64,000 nt of DNA. Source: Neckera pumila. Taxonomy: Eukaryota; Streptophyta; Bryopsida; Hypnales; Neckeraceae. This document shows positions 23,678 to 36,419 of this stretch, piece after piece. Position numbers and translations under genes: made by a program. The notes below the pieces were generated by a model. That model did no database searches, was not told the origin of the DNA, and saw nothing but the letters and a program-made list of their open reading frames with translations. Position 1 is the first letter of the stretch. Each line of letters begins with the position of its first letter. Location of the stretch: contig OZ018415.1 of assembly GCA_963969595.1 (NCBI GenBank), positions 11,346,001 through 11,410,000 of the forward strand, given 5' to 3'.

Positions 23678-24770
23678 TTTTTTTTTTCATTTTTTTTTTA
23701 TCATTTTTTGGAAGCTGGATTATTGAGATTTCAGAACTCTAGTGGGTCATTCACATTGAGCGTTTGCTCATTGATATTATATCCTTGGGTGTAGTCTGTT
23801 GACAGAGATTAGTAGCTGTAGGGAGATATTATTTATGGAGATTACATAGGCACTGAAGAATTTGAGAAGTACTATATAGAGGAGAAAAGATAACATGGAG
23901 GTAAGTCCATGAAGTTTTTGTCCAAATTCATTAATTTTTTATTAGTATGGTGCATTTGCTCTTATTGGTTCAATTTGCAGTCTGAGTGGAGATGAGAAAA
24001 TGCCCCTCTTCCATAGAATCATTAGGGGTAGTCACGGCTCCTTCATCCCATTCCGTGAAGGTTGAGAAGAGGGACGTGTCGCTTGTTAGTTGGCTCGCTG
24101 CGGCTTGCGCCGGCTCCTTTCCGTGAAGGTTGAGAAGGGTCATTCTCTTCCTCCGGAGGACAAGAATGGACGTGAAGAAGTTTACGTGAAGGTTTGAAGT
24201 TCACAGTCTGCTCCGTGATTGGTTTGCCGTGGTTGCCATGGTACTGTGCAAGTGAACCTTGTCGGAGGTTTCATTTTTGCTGCAAAAGGGGTGTCACAGC
24301 TCCTCCCCAAAACAGGGCTCCGCATTGGCTCCCCATTTCATGTGGTGAAGAAATTTCTCAGAGAAAATGTCAACCTCGAAGGTGCTGTGACTACCCCTAT
24401 TACTATTGATTTAGGTTGAGAGGTAGACTTTGAGAAATTTTTGGCAGAGACCAATAAATTATGTCGAAGGTAGACTGGTGCATTGCCGCCCTTCGCCATT
24501 GCACTTATTTAGGTTCATCAGATTGTTAATTTTTTGGTGCAGCAGAAAGGCCAAGTGAAGATCATTTCAAAAAAATTCCAATCAATCCAATATAAAAGGA
24601 ATAAAGATATGTTACAGGGAGTCCAAGAAAAAATTCCATTGTGGATAATAGAGGGTGTCTATTATGTCTTTTTTAATTCTACTTTTGTTCCAATTATTGG
24701 ATCAATAGGTGCCAGCATCTTTGTTTCTATCATCCATTACACCTTTTAGGTTTGCAGTGCTCTTATAGGG
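23678..24770. other. 3' flank of the phosphatase gene, unassigned ORF-like stretch
   Basis: It begins with a T-rich stretch just after the stop codon that probably belongs to the 3' UTR. A short direct repeat 'ttccgtgaaggttgagaag' occurs at 24052 and 24119. An open frame at 24219-24419 (66 aa) and another at 24534-24749 (with a hydrophobic C-terminal part) have near-coding composition but no motif I recognise. They could be gene debris. Confidence 0.35.
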
Positions 24771-26128
24771 TTAACCCCTAAAGTCTGAAGGCCTTTTATT
24801 CCATCAAAAAACATTCAAAATCACTCAAAACTTTCTATTGCAAAGAGCCAAAACTTTGAAATTTGTTATTTTTGCATATCTAACTGTAGGATCTTGCACT
24901 AGATTGGTATAAAAATGTATGGAAGAAATTTCAGAAACTTTGACCATGTAGACTGCTAGATATTTGCATTCGAAGTGCAAAAAACAATTTTTTTGGTCCT
25001 TTCATAACTAGATAATAAGAATTTGAATCTTTTTAACTTACAACTCTTGCTCTAAGGTGGAAGCACTCAAAACTACTAAGTTTAAGGAATTCAGCATAAT
25101 TGGAGGCACCGTTTCAAAAAAAAAAAAAATTTTGTGGTGAGGTGCCGTTTCAAGAAAAATAATATTTTGTGGTGTTAGTGAGAGAAAATTGTGAATTTAA
25201 AAAAAAAATTAGATTTTTTGGATGTGATATGTAATTTCTATAATTTTTCAAAGGTGCAGGTCTCTAGACCACTGGATCTGTCCTATAGGTGCACCCAAAT
25301 ATGAATCCTACAAAAATTAGCTCTTAATAAATCACATTTCATAATGTGTCTTTGAAATGCATTAGTCAATAAGAATCAAACATTTGGAAGACACATTTAT
25401 GTAAATGGAGGGATGCTTTAAGGGAACTCTACTGTACAAGAATAGGGACAGGGACGGTTTTAGATGTTTTTACCTTATAGATTTTGAATTTTGGAGAATT
25501 GAGTTGAGGACTTGGAAACAAAACAAAACAATTTTTTTCTTAATTTTCATTTTGAAAAGTATTAATAAATAGAAGTAGGTATAAGATTGAAGGAAAAACT
25601 AAATTATTAATAGCTTTAAGATGGAATTAAAACACACTAATTTCAATAGTGAGATTGCTCTAGCATTCATATTTAATCCTGTTGAATTTTTTTTCAAAAT
25701 TGTGAAAATTGAATTCAAAAACAAATCCAATACATTCTTTTTTCAAAAAAAATTTATAATTGCTTTTATCACAAGAAGCTCCATAATTTTCACATCACTA
25801 ATCCAAATGGAGAGAATAAAAGGCTTCACATGTACACCAAAATAATAATCTTTGAGAAAAACAAAATGAAAAAATTTAATTTTTGTGATATTTCATCCTA
25901 CCCAATGAACTGCAAATTTAGAAGCGCATAATTTTTGCTTTTTGCTTTGGGGGTTTTAGGTGGCATAACTTTACTCCCAAGCACTGAATGAAATAAAATC
26001 ATAAAAGCTAATGTGAGTTTCTATCTTTACAATTTTTTTTTATAAAATCATGTCTAAAATTTAGGTCACAGAAGTTTATCCAACATTCCAAGAGTCCCTT
26101 GAGGGGACTTTGAGACTTTATGGGTTAA
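24771..26128 (+). mobile_element. TTAA-flanked element, type II, enlarged
   Basis: It starts TTAACCCCTAAAGTCTGAAG and ends 'gggactttgagactttatgggttaa'. The length is 1358 bp, longer than the usual 930. The left part follows type II ('tatggaagaaatttcagaaac', 'gactgctagatatttgcattc'), and the right part has the subterminal palindrome AGTCCCTTGAGGGGACT. Extra DNA lies in the middle (about 25080-25450), including a local direct repeat around 'gaggcaccgtttcaa'/'gaggtgccgtttcaa'. The extra length may be a nested insertion that I could not delimit. Confidence 0.65.
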
Positions 26129-26964
26129 GATCAAGGCTTTTTTTTTTGGCTTTCTAGTGCCAGATTGCACTAGAAAAGAATAATTTGGCTAAAAAATGAC
26201 AAAAAATTTGCACCATTATTCAAATGGTTGAATAATTTGAAGTTTTTCGCTAGAAAACTTCAAATTAAAAAAAAATCTTGGATGAAAACGCCAGAATGTG
26301 GATGAAAACAAAATTATATACATGTGATGTGTGCTAATGTGATATTTTCTCTCCAATATGTAGATGAATGTTGAAATTTCAAGCACCACTATAACATTGT
26401 ATATCTTTGGCTTTTCATGTAAAATGAAAAAAAAGCCCTGGTTAAGATGTAAGACAATGTTTTCTTGAAAAACTATTGAAAAGTAACTTTTCAACACTGC
26501 CACTTTCTTCTCAATATGAACTCATGGCGTTGTTAACGTCCCACTTCATATAATTGCATCACTTTACAGTTTTGCCTACATTATGTTGTAAAGAGGGGTT
26601 ATTTAGTAGGTCTCGTAATTAGGAATGTAATACAACTACCTCACCCATATCTGAGTCCACATTGAGAACAGTCAGTTTTCCCCCAAGCTAATACACAATA
26701 GCAGGATTTACTGCTTGAAAGAAATACGATTGCCATAGAAATTACACGTGAGGAAAACCTGTATAATCTAGACTTTGAATTCTATACAACCTCATCGAAA
26801 CTACCATCGAAATTCAAACCAAAATTTAAAAATCTAAGCTCCACAAATCTCCAAATCTCCAACCGGAAAATAAAAATCCGAGCGGAACTGGTTTTTTTAA
26901 ATCAACAACGTCGTCGTGACGAGAATCTGGGGAAGGAGAAGTTGTCAAGGCTCCAGACGTCTCC
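26129..26964. other. 3' flank of the zinc-finger gene and spacer
   Basis: AT-rich until about 26800. The last 150 bp before the stop codon of the - strand gene probably contain its 3' UTR. No polyadenylation signal could be singled out with confidence. Confidence 0.4.
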
Positions 26965-29133
26965 CTATCTAACAGTCCTCCTCACGGGTTTTTTCCTCAC
27001 AGCATTCCTATCTTTCTTCACAGCCAGGGTGTCCCTCTTCAGAGCATTCCTATCTTTCCTCAGAGCATTCCTATCTTTGTTCACAGCTCGGGTATCTCTA
27101 TGCACAGCACGTCTGTCTGTCTTCACATCTTGTACGTTTTTCTTCGCCATGGCATCCCCGATGGCATCTGTTATTTTCTCTTTGATTCTGGAAAGACGTG
27201 GAGACTTCTTGGGGCTCAACGTATTGCTAGCATGGTTCTTCCGTTTGCTGTGTACTTCGTGTTTTTCAATAATCTTTTCGATAAAATTGCCTTCTTTCAT
27301 ACCTGGAGGAAATTTACAGCAAACGAGATTCAGAAAGAAGATGATTTTACTCGAGTATAAAGAGTAATACAATGGCAACAAAGCCACAAACAATTAGCCA
27401 GAAAAAAAGAGGATAAGAAGTAGGCACCGTTTTATTAACGAGCGCCGATTTCTTAACGTTTCATACCGAACCTGGAGAATGTTTAGCAAGCTCTTGAACT
27501 TCAGCTTGATCCTTGACTGACAGATTGTCCCAACCAGCCATTGCAGCCATAGGGCTTGTCCACCATCCCAGTTCGAGGAAACACTTCACATGTCGCCACG
27601 CAGGCTGCTTGCCGCGAAAGCGGGGATTGTCCACCATAGTTGAAACACGGACCTGCGAGATTCAAAATCGTCATTAAGAGATGCACGTTCTATGCATTGC
27701 ATACAATTAGTATCTGCAATACAGCTCGTAAATTTAAGATCCAAGAACTCTACAATATGACTTTACAAAGAATGCGGCCCTAAAGGAAATGCGTCATTGT
27801 ACGATTGCTGACTACTGGACATTACACGGCATATCTTCGATTGGGCTAATTCGAATGTCAAAACAAAACACAGTTCAACAAACTCACATGTCCCTTTTCA
27901 ATCTTTCCATTGCAGCTCTTGCAAATAGATCGAGAGCTCTTAGCATTCTCAATCTCATATTCCCCACTGTTGTCTGCACTGCCTCCAGCTGCAGGAATTG
28001 GTGCAACTGACTTGCCTTTGTCAACCTCCGTGTCCGACGCCCTCAACGTCCCTGAATCCATAAAGGTCGAAATAAGTCAGCTTCATGTATTCAGAACAGC
28101 CATGAACTGATGTACAACCAGTTCCTCCATTATACCTCCTTTTCCACCTGGTCCAATCAAAATAATCCTGTTGGCAGAGGGAGCTGCACAAAGATCACTA
28201 ATTAATCCAATTAGACAAGCACTTCGTGGCTAGGCAGCAAGACGAAAAACACCGAGAGAAGATACTACAAACCTTCGATGTACTTTCGAAGATACTGCAA
28301 ATCAGCTGCTCTCAAGTCCTCCAGCCCCTCTACCTCTTCTAACCTGAACAAGCAAATTTTCAGCTCAAGTCATGCACTCCGGTGAGCTGGTGCAAGCTTG
28401 ACTATGTCAACCTACGAAAATGGGCATAAGATGCGACACTGCTCGTTTCAAATAAAGTTGCGATCTAATTTCAAACAAGTGGAATTTATGTCTAATAAAA
28501 GCTGAAACATTGAACAGTCGAACCTCTCTTAGTGCATAGTGACGAGGGTTATGCAAGTTCCTTGCTAGTTACAAAACAGAGTCAGTTCAAGATGCTTACG
28601 ACGTGATTTCATCGTTTCTGTGAAAAACACAACTCGCATGATGCCATTGCTGCAAAAATCAACAGTTCTTCAATAAGAGTTCAAGCACAACGTTAACTTT
28701 CGATGTCTGAACGAGGGAAAAGAAATGGGCGATCGAAAAGTGCTGCTACATATTCGATTTATGTCGCAGATCAAGAGCCCGAATTGTCTAGACATGAAGT
28801 AATTGTGAGAAAACCCGAATTAAATAATAGAAAACAGAGGAAGGCCCCTCCTCACACTCTGATCAGAGTCGCGTGACATAGTGCAACGAATTTTAATTAT
28901 TCTAGGCCGTTTCGATCATGAATATGTACAGTGATCGGATTATAAAGTTGATCAGGAGCACGAGTTCCAGTGAAAACACTTACAGGCATCATTCCGCCAA
29001 ACTGCTGAGCAGGCTGCATCCTAGCCAAGCGGAAAGAGTCCTTTTCGATGTGATGGCCGCACGTCCTGCAAGAGGATCTGGCGCTCTTGGCGTACTCCGC
29101 CTTCCATGGTTTAAATGCTAATTTCGTTTCCAT
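26965..29133 (-). CDS. Two-finger PARP-type zinc-finger protein, no catalytic domain, seven exons
   Basis: Exons on the - strand: 29133-28984, 28649-28603, 28343-28273, 28183-28136, 28051-27888, 27652-27472 and 27302-26965, giving 999 nt and 332 aa with all phases consistent. Finger 1 ligands are Cys22, Cys25, His54 and Cys57 with 28 residues between the pairs, preceded by 'KPWKAEYAKSARSSC'. Finger 2 ligands are Cys149, Cys152, His181 and Cys184 with the same spacing. Such fingers in PARP1 and in the plant 3'-phosphoesterase ZDP bind nicked or broken DNA, so a nuclear role in strand-break recognition is likely. After finger 2 comes a linker, then six exact-length 7-residue basic repeats (281-322) and a basic end. 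No WGR, PARP catalytic, phosphatase or ligase domain exists before the stop. The exon 4 sequence 'NRIILIGPGGKGG' is unfamiliar; the exon is 48 nt and could be skipped in frame. The exon 6 donor (GTTCGG) is weak. The start is at METKLAF, matching the family. Confidence 0.85.
26998..27123 (-). repeat. 21-bp in-frame coding repeat, six units
   Basis: Six consecutive 21-bp units in the last exon of the zinc-finger gene encode residues 281-322. The pattern is [K/H/N/R]-[K/R/T]-D-[R/T]-[N/R/L]-A-[V/L], with units such as NKDRNAL, RKDRNAL, KRDTLAV and KKDRNAV. Asp at position 3 and Ala at position 6 are invariant. The repeat is basic and heptad-like, suitable for a helix or for nucleic-acid or nuclear-import contacts. 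Length variation between individuals would be expected. Confidence 0.9.
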
Positions 29134-29900
29134 CGCCAGTCCGCTAATATACTTTCGTTTTACCTGCAAGAGTGACACTGCAAGATTATTCTTTATGTAA
29201 GCTTCTCTCGAAACAAGCATAACTTACTGAATCATCACAAAAACATACGTAATTAAAAGCCTAAGAACATACGATTTCTTTTTGTGAGAAGTTCCAGAGA
29301 CTGCATCTTCCGCATTAAATTCCACAGTACCCACCAATAAATTCTAAGAGACAGAATAAAGCATGAGAAACCAAAAGTATCGAACACACAAAACACCAGT
29401 TGGTAGCGGATCCTGCAACAACAAAATCACACGAAGAAAGCTCATGAGAGCCCCGATCGAAACACACCAAATGAATCCTTACCTTCGATGAAGTGACGGA
29501 TTCAGCGCCTCAGCTGGAGCAGTAAATGACAAAGCACCCAGAAAAATGAAACCGGATTGAATGAATAGAAAAAACCAAGGAAAGGCGATGAGATTGAAGA
29601 GCTCGTAGTTTGAATGCTACTGACCCCGGCTGTTGCTCTTGAGCTTGTGAAAACTTCCGCAGTGGCGAAGATCGAGGGCCATCGGGGAAAGAGAACATCC
29701 GGGACTCGTGGCGGTCTCACCGAGCTCCACTTGGCGGATCAAGGGGTTAGTCACTGGGCCAGGTAATATCTTCGTCGGGTTGAGACGGATGACTTCACGC
29801 ATTCATCCATGTCTCTGCGCAGTCACGAAAGGATGCTCATCCACATCTACAGGCTTCGCCACTTACTGGCTCTGGACGCCAGGGGGGACCCTACTAGAAT
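29134..29900 (-). promoter_or_regulatory. 5' UTR and GC-richer upstream region of the zinc-finger gene
   Basis: Upstream of the start codon an intron acceptor (ctcttgcag) lies at about 29165, so at least one intron probably interrupts the 5' UTR. GC content rises between about 29500 and 29900, as expected for a plant promoter/first-exon region. Open frames on both strands here have no recognisable domain and are treated as incidental. Confidence 0.4.
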
Positions 29901-30306
29901 AGGGGTGTTAAGGAACCCATTATTTCGACATCTCACACTATATGAATATCTGTTTTTGTTGTACATCAATAGTTATTATAGTGTTGCAGGGATTGTACAT
30001 CATGTTTCAAACATCTACAATTTTTGAGTCCTTGAAAATTTTTGATCCCCTTAATACCCCTATTCAGTGTACATGTGAGGAAACTTGAGTAGGTATCTTA
30101 TTCAATAAATGTGCCAATGCTATAGGGAAAGAGCCATCATTGTGTAGTTGATTGTTTTAATTACACTTGAAAGACCACTTTTAAGGCCAAGGTGAACTAA
30201 TCCCTTGCTTGGCCCCTTGGGAAAATGCTGAATTTTTTTAATTTTCTATGCATAATAAAATTTGCAAATTTTGAATTCATATTTGCAATCAGAGGCCCTA
30301 AATTAG
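29901..30306. other. Intergenic spacer
   Basis: AT-rich. Nothing recognised. Confidence 0.4.
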
Positions 30307-30546
30307 CTACACAAAATAGTGAAATTAGATTGTCCCATACCAATTTCTCAACATTCAACACTATATAAATATATACAATCATTGCAAAGAATGCAATAAT
30401 GAAGGAACTATGTGTGTTGTATGGGTTGGTGCATTGTTTATGGCTCTAGTTTAGAGAATTGCATTTTCCCAGTGGCTCGTGAGCTAACTTCTCTCAGTAA
30501 AGGCAACCTAATTGTTAAGGTAACCTAATTTCACTATTTTGTGTAG
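30307..30546. mobile_element. TIR MITE (CTACACAAAATAGTG family), copy 2
   Basis: The ends CTACACAAAATAGTGAAATT and its inverse are perfectly preserved over about 20 bp. The interior resembles the copy at 3601-3857. The length is 240 bp. Confidence 0.7.
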
Positions 30547-31752
30547 GAGAGGTGTAGAAGAAAAATTGAACAAGCTCATAATAGGAGGTCTTTTTTTTTA
30601 CATGCACCCCTAGAATGACTTGGAGGGAAAGAGTGAGGGGTCTAGTTCACCCCGACCTTTTTGAAGGGGGTAGTACGTTCCAAGCAATGGTCCCCTAGTC
30701 CTTGAAGAACCTCTTTGTATAGTCTTATCCATATTGATAGAATTTTAATTTTCAAATCATTTAAGAAAAACACTAGTATTGGATTATTACAAAATACAAA
30801 AAGACAACCTTTCAATTTATATATATATATTTAAATAGTGGATTGGAATTTGAATCTCTCAAAATAAATTATCATGAAGACATAGAAATTCAAAAATCTT
30901 TCATCTAATAATATTTTGATCAAATAATGACTGTATATTGAGGATAATCAAAGGCCCCATTTTAACCCCTAAAATTTCTCTTGCAACCACATTGTACATT
31001 GAATAGGGATATTAAGGGAACTTACCTAGTAGTGAATGCATGCAGAATGTAACTAGTGAGTCAATAAACATGTGTAAATATTTATGTAGTGTGAAATGTC
31101 AATTAATTAGTATGGGTCCCCTTAAAACCCCTGTTCAGTGTAGATTTTGATGTTTTGGTTAACTGCTACAGTTTGAATTTTGACTAGGTCGCATGCAAAT
31201 TTATGTTTTTTGAATGTACCTTTTTGACAATAATTTGAAGATATTATATGTTCACAGTACTGAATTCAGATGCATTTTCTATGCATTTTTGAAGGATTTG
31301 GACTCTAAAATCCAATGTTTGCAATTCATGAAGGACTTGTGAAGAACCAACACTTGACAATTTTTTTGACACTTGAAGACATCCTTCCTTGCATGATATG
31401 CCATGATAAATCATCTTTAAGGCCACAAGAATTATGTAGTTTTGAATTATAAATTTTTTTTGTATTCATTTTTCATTGTTACAATACAACAATTGACCGT
31501 TTGGATTGCAAAAAAAAGACATTTTTAAAATTTTGATGATTTTATTGATGTTTCTAGATATTTTATTCTTTGAAATGGGATCCTAATAATGCAAGGTAAA
31601 TAAATTTTTCATAGAGTGAATTCAAATTCAAACTTCTGGTATGCTAGTTTTCAGCCCTAGCATTTACATCATATTGAAAGATGCAGATTAAATTCAATAT
31701 CTTTGAATTCTCATTGAACTTTGAAGTTGAAATACTCCTTTGGACATGTAGT
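30547..31752. other. AT-rich intergenic spacer
   Basis: No gene seen. TTAACCCCTAAAATTTC at 30962 resembles a TTAA-element end, but no second end or internal homology was found. Confidence 0.45.
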
Positions 31753-32003
31753 CATTAGAGGGGACTTGGCCCTTCTAATGGGTTGCGAGTTCCCGATTGC
31801 AAGGAACATGCTGCGCTGCGCCACAGCAGTGCAGTGCAGTAGTGTGACGTGACCAAAATTTGGCCACGTCCCTTCTTTTTTTTTGAAGTTTTGAAGTTTT
31901 TTTTAACTTTTTTTTGAGTTTTAGGAGTAATTTTTTCTTTTTCTTTTTCTTTTTTTTAGATTTGAATCCCTGGCAATATTACTAGGCTCTTCAAAATTCT
32001 AAC
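31753..32003. mobile_element. Probable degenerate CATTAGA-type TIR MITE
   Basis: The left end 'cattagaggggacttggccc' and interior 'tgcgagttcccgattgcaaggaac' match the family at 11730 and 15175. The right end near 32000 ('ttctaacg') is poor. Confidence 0.35.
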
Positions 32004-33699
32004 GCTATTTTCAAAAATAACTTATTACATTCATACTTCAAGTAAGTATAGTTTGGAATTTTTTTATTTGATGATATAGTCTTTTTCATAAAAAGGATTA
32101 CCTTTTTCAAAATTAACTATGAGTATACCTTGTACATTAGTAAGCCAACTATCTTCAATTACGTCACATATATTGAAACCTTTTAAGTAGTTGATACTCC
32201 TACTAAGCTTGCGGTTTAAAAGCCCCAGCTGGTTATTCCTCACAAGATACGTAATTAAAGATTCTGATCTGGCAGTGATTTTGTGCTTAGTGCTTTAACT
32301 TAGCACAATAAAGAATCGATCCAGTTGGCTAACCAGTGACGCAAGACAACGATTCACAGCCGTATAACCCATGCACTGGCGGGCCCTTCACAAACTTGCT
32401 TTGTTCGCATTTTACGAACACTCAACTTTGGGTGGATGTGTGGGATCAGAATAGTACTGCTTTAGCGTGATTTCTATAGTCGTGCTTGCCAATATGGTGC
32501 TCGGTTCTCAAAATAGCGGCCAACAGGTGGTGCATGAGTTCGTTTAAAATTTCTTTTTTACAACTCTTTTCGTGTTTTGTGCATGTTTGTTTCTTTCTCC
32601 ATTGTAAAACGATGACAAGTTTGTGGTATCTTGTAGACACCTCGTGTATGTTGTGTGGCATTCTAACAGATTGCTGTGTGACATGGGCACAGGTGAGGGT
32701 TACCACCCCCGGAGGAATCTTTCAAAAAACTCCAAATCACTGTTTTGATGGATGCAGTACCTGGTTATCTGTAAATTGGTGTGCTGGGGCATTTTCCAGT
32801 CTCTCGTTTTTAGATTAGTTTTTGCCTTGAGGTTAATGGTAGAAGTTTGGTAATTACAGTTGCATCTTATGTGAGACTAGTTGAGTTTCATGAGAATACA
32901 GTAAATGAGTTTACCTGTGATACTTTTGGAAACACAGCTAGTGTCGTTCACTCACAACACTGGCCTTATCTTCCCAATCGGGATTGTTCGCATTTGTTAA
33001 TTGCTTGATTCGCACTGAGCTCTTGTTAATTGCTTGATTCGGACTGTTCTTCAATGTGATAGCCTGCATTCAGACTGATGAGGCTAAACAAGGAAAAATT
33101 TCAATTATAAACTTTATCAATAGGCTACAATCATTAGCTCCGGATAATGGTTTGATCAGCTTGTTCAGTTCTATTTACAATCTTGTTAAACAAGTTATTC
33201 CATCATATTACAGACATTAGGAAGTTAACAAAAGGCTAGCTATTAGCTAGTTAACGTATACTCTATCTGTATATCAATACAGACTTTAGTGCTATGATAT
33301 TCTCTGAAAAAATGACTATTCTTGAACAAATTTTGAGTTTGATCATTAGTTCCTAAACTAAGTAAAAGTTTCTACAGGGAGAAAGAATCTACCCTGATAC
33401 TATCTGGGAAGTTTTGAAAACCCCCTTTTTTTTTTTTTTTTTTTTAAAATTTTTTAATTAGGGTTCTGACAGCAGCCCAACGTTCCTTCCCTGCATCGGG
33501 AACGGATTGAAGAATGGGCCTGAAACAGCCCTTTCCTACACCCAAATAACATCTAATGGAAAAAGAAAATTCTACTTTGAGCTAGTAGATCTCACAAATG
33601 GTAAGGAACTTGAGTTTGGCATTTTCTAGATGTATTCTAAATGAAGTTGATATTAACCTCTATAATCTTGTTGTTCCTATAGGAAACAAAATGAATTTT
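32004..33699. other. Mixed spacer, possible gene debris
   Basis: Base composition at 32200-33000 is less AT-rich than the neighbours. Open frames on both strands at 32446-32818 include a + strand stretch after a possible acceptor (cacag at about 32690) reading 'VRVTTPGGIFQKTP'. I do not recognise it. A T22 run lies at about 33425. A GC-containing block at 33470-33560 resembles CATTAGA-type interiors. Confidence 0.35.
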
Positions 33700-34590
33700 G
33701 GATAGGTCCCTATGAATGCACCTTTTGGTTCAATTTTCTAAATCTTTTTGGTAAATATAAAAACTTTATGGTCTTTTTGAAATATAATTTTCATTTCAAT
33801 CAATACACGTAAGGAACAATCATGCCATAATAAGCCCAAATTTTATCTTAGAGAGCATAAAAAGAAATCCACAAAAAACTTATATAAATTTTTTAATAAT
33901 TTGTTTCTCATAGATGGTATCTTTGTCTGTATGGAAAGTTTTCATTCATTACAATTTGATTTACAATGTAAAAGTTTGAAGCATCTTGTACATTTTGCAA
34001 GCAATCAAAGCTTCTTCTTGATAAATAAGTTATACTCCATAATTAGGATTCATTTTTGAGTTTAATTTTCACATTTTTTACAAATCTAAAAATTTCACAA
34101 GATTAACTTTGATTGTTATAACAATCCTTCTATTGGAATTAGTGCGTTTAATTCCATCTTAGAGCTATTAATGATTTATTTTTTAGCTATCTTATACCTT
34201 GTTTTACTTAACAACTTTTTAAAGACTGAAAATCAATTTTTAATGTTTGTTTTTTTTGGTCCTAGATCCTCAACTAAATTCTTCATGATAAAATAATTTT
34301 AATTCAAAATTGTAGAGCAAAAATTTTAAACTAAAATGCTTTAGAGTCTCGTAAACTAATTTGTCAGATCTCCAAAGAAAAAAAAATTCTACACTTTAAA
34401 GACATTGCTCTTTTAATTTATACTATCAAAGTTGATGAAATTTCTTTTGCACATTTTTATATTAGTCTATTTTAAGATCCTACAATAAGGTATTAAGAAA
34501 TATACCTTTTTAAATTTTTTTGCTCTTTGCATTAGAAATGGTACATTTTGAGTCTTTTTGACGAATAAAAGACCTATAGACATTAAGAGT
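33700..34590 (-). mobile_element. Degenerate TTAA element, type II, inverted
   Basis: Blocks follow the inverted type II copy at 55446-56379: 'ttgtctgtatggaaagttttcattcatt', 'ttaattccatcttagagctatta', 'gaaatggtacattttgagt', ending 'gacctatagacattaagagtta' in place of the standard end. Neither TTAA is intact, so the limits are approximate. Confidence 0.4.
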
Positions 34591-36419
34591 TACAATTGAC
34601 ACTGTTTATATTTTTTCATTGAAAAAATATTGATGTAAAAGTGACAATTTTTCGTGTTTTTATAGGCTCATAATGCAAAGGAATTTCAGAGGTTAATTCT
34701 AAATTTGAATTCTCATTATAAAGTCCTCATAAAGATTTTTACTCAAAACCACATTCAAAAATTTAAATCATCAAAAAACTAAACTATATAGAAAAAATAA
34801 TTATTAATACAAAAATCCAATTGTATAAAAAAAAAAATAAAAATATGTCATGATTTTGTTTCACATATGTGTATATTAGAGAGATTTAGAACTAAAAGTT
34901 CCATTAATAATATACTTTTAAAAAAAATTTGGAGTGCTCTAAATTAGTATGACACTGCACTATTCTTTTACATAAGGCCTTATTTAAACTACTGTTTGAA
35001 TTTAATTTTTAAATTTCAATTTTTTTCCAATAAATGATGCAATGATCTAACTATATGAATATTTTTTTGACATAATAAGATGTCACATTTTATAATTTTA
35101 ATGGGTGATGATTTTGAAAAATCTTAGGTGAAATAATAAAAGTAGTTATATTAAATATAAAAACTACCATTCTATCATTATCATCAAATACCCAAGGCAT
35201 TTGTTGCAAAATTGACTTAGCAGTCCAGTTTTTAGTAAATTCACATTAATACATTGTAATCTATTGGATGCTTTTATGTATTGGAGTTTTTCATAGTTGG
35301 TCTTAATATTTTTTGTGTAAGGCCATACCTCCACGCCCCACCCGATTTGTGTCCACACCCTAACAAACATCCGTGACGGGGCATTCCACGCCTACGCTAG
35401 CAATCAAGTGTCGACAAGGAAAGTTAACTCTGTGTTGACTATATTGGACGGGTGGAACTTCTAGCGGATGGGCAAATTGGACAGATGGACAAGCGGGTTG
35501 TCCGTCCAATGTGGCAACCCTATTGAGTATGTTATGGTTGTCCATTGGCCATCATTTTGTCTCTCTAATTCTTTAGAAGTTAACTCTTGTTTTATTTCAA
35601 GACAGATCAATTTGAAGGTGATTGATAAAGTGCGTTGGTATTGAGCTGGTTAAAGCAATGAAGCGTCACCACAAGATGATGTTCGATGTTAGACTTTGAA
35701 GGTGATCGAAGTGTGTTGCAATAAGCTAGTTGGATTAAAAATATAGTCACATCACAAACTTTTTTTCAATGCGGACGTTACAATCGCCTCTACCGTTGGC
35801 TTAGCTCTCGCCAGCACAATGTATATTGAGTATAAAATTGATTAGCAAAGTGCGGTTAGGTCTACAGTAGAATCCACAGCCCAAATGTTGGCCATGGAGC
35901 TACTCGTTGTGACGTGATGGACGTAGTTTATAGCGACGATGCGGACCTGGATGTTGCAGTCTTGAGAGGCACTATGAAACCAAATTGCCACATACTAGGT
36001 TGAAACTCTGAATTCCAAGGAGATGCTTGACGTCACTATGGCCATCGAGGATACAAAATTTCAAATCAATCAAGCGAAACTCAACATTGCCGAATTTGTC
36101 AACCCAAAACTTAAGTCCCTACAGTCTCGCCTGGAGAATTTGGAGACAACAGGTCGGGATCATTGCGAGTTGAATCAGAAGCTAGTCAAATGTATAGTTT
36201 TGCTCAAACTACGTACATTCACATAGTCTTGCCTGGAGAGCTTGTATATAGTAACTATGGTGTATGTAATAAGGAGTTGTGAAATTGACTACTACAAAAT
36301 TTAGTGCCCGATTCAATAGAAAAAACAAAAACGCATGTTGATTTGGACTGTTGGTTAGGATATTTTGGTTCGGACAATAATTAACACATTTTTGTTGATT
36401 TTATTTCTTAATTTGGTCT
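34591..36419. other. Intergenic spacer
   Basis: AT-rich to about 35300, then more balanced to about 36250. A + strand open frame at 36023-36226 has coiled-coil-like composition (for example 'KLKSLQSRLENLE') but no homology I can name. Treated as unassigned. Confidence 0.35.

Noticed and set aside
26942..27367. 141-aa + strand ORF rich in Phe and Ser
   Set aside because: It is antisense to the last exon of the PARP-type zinc-finger gene. The - strand frame has the consistent splice phases and domain context.
30962..30980. TTAACCCCTAAAATTTC resembling a TTAA-element end
   Set aside because: No matching second end and no internal similarity to types I or II.
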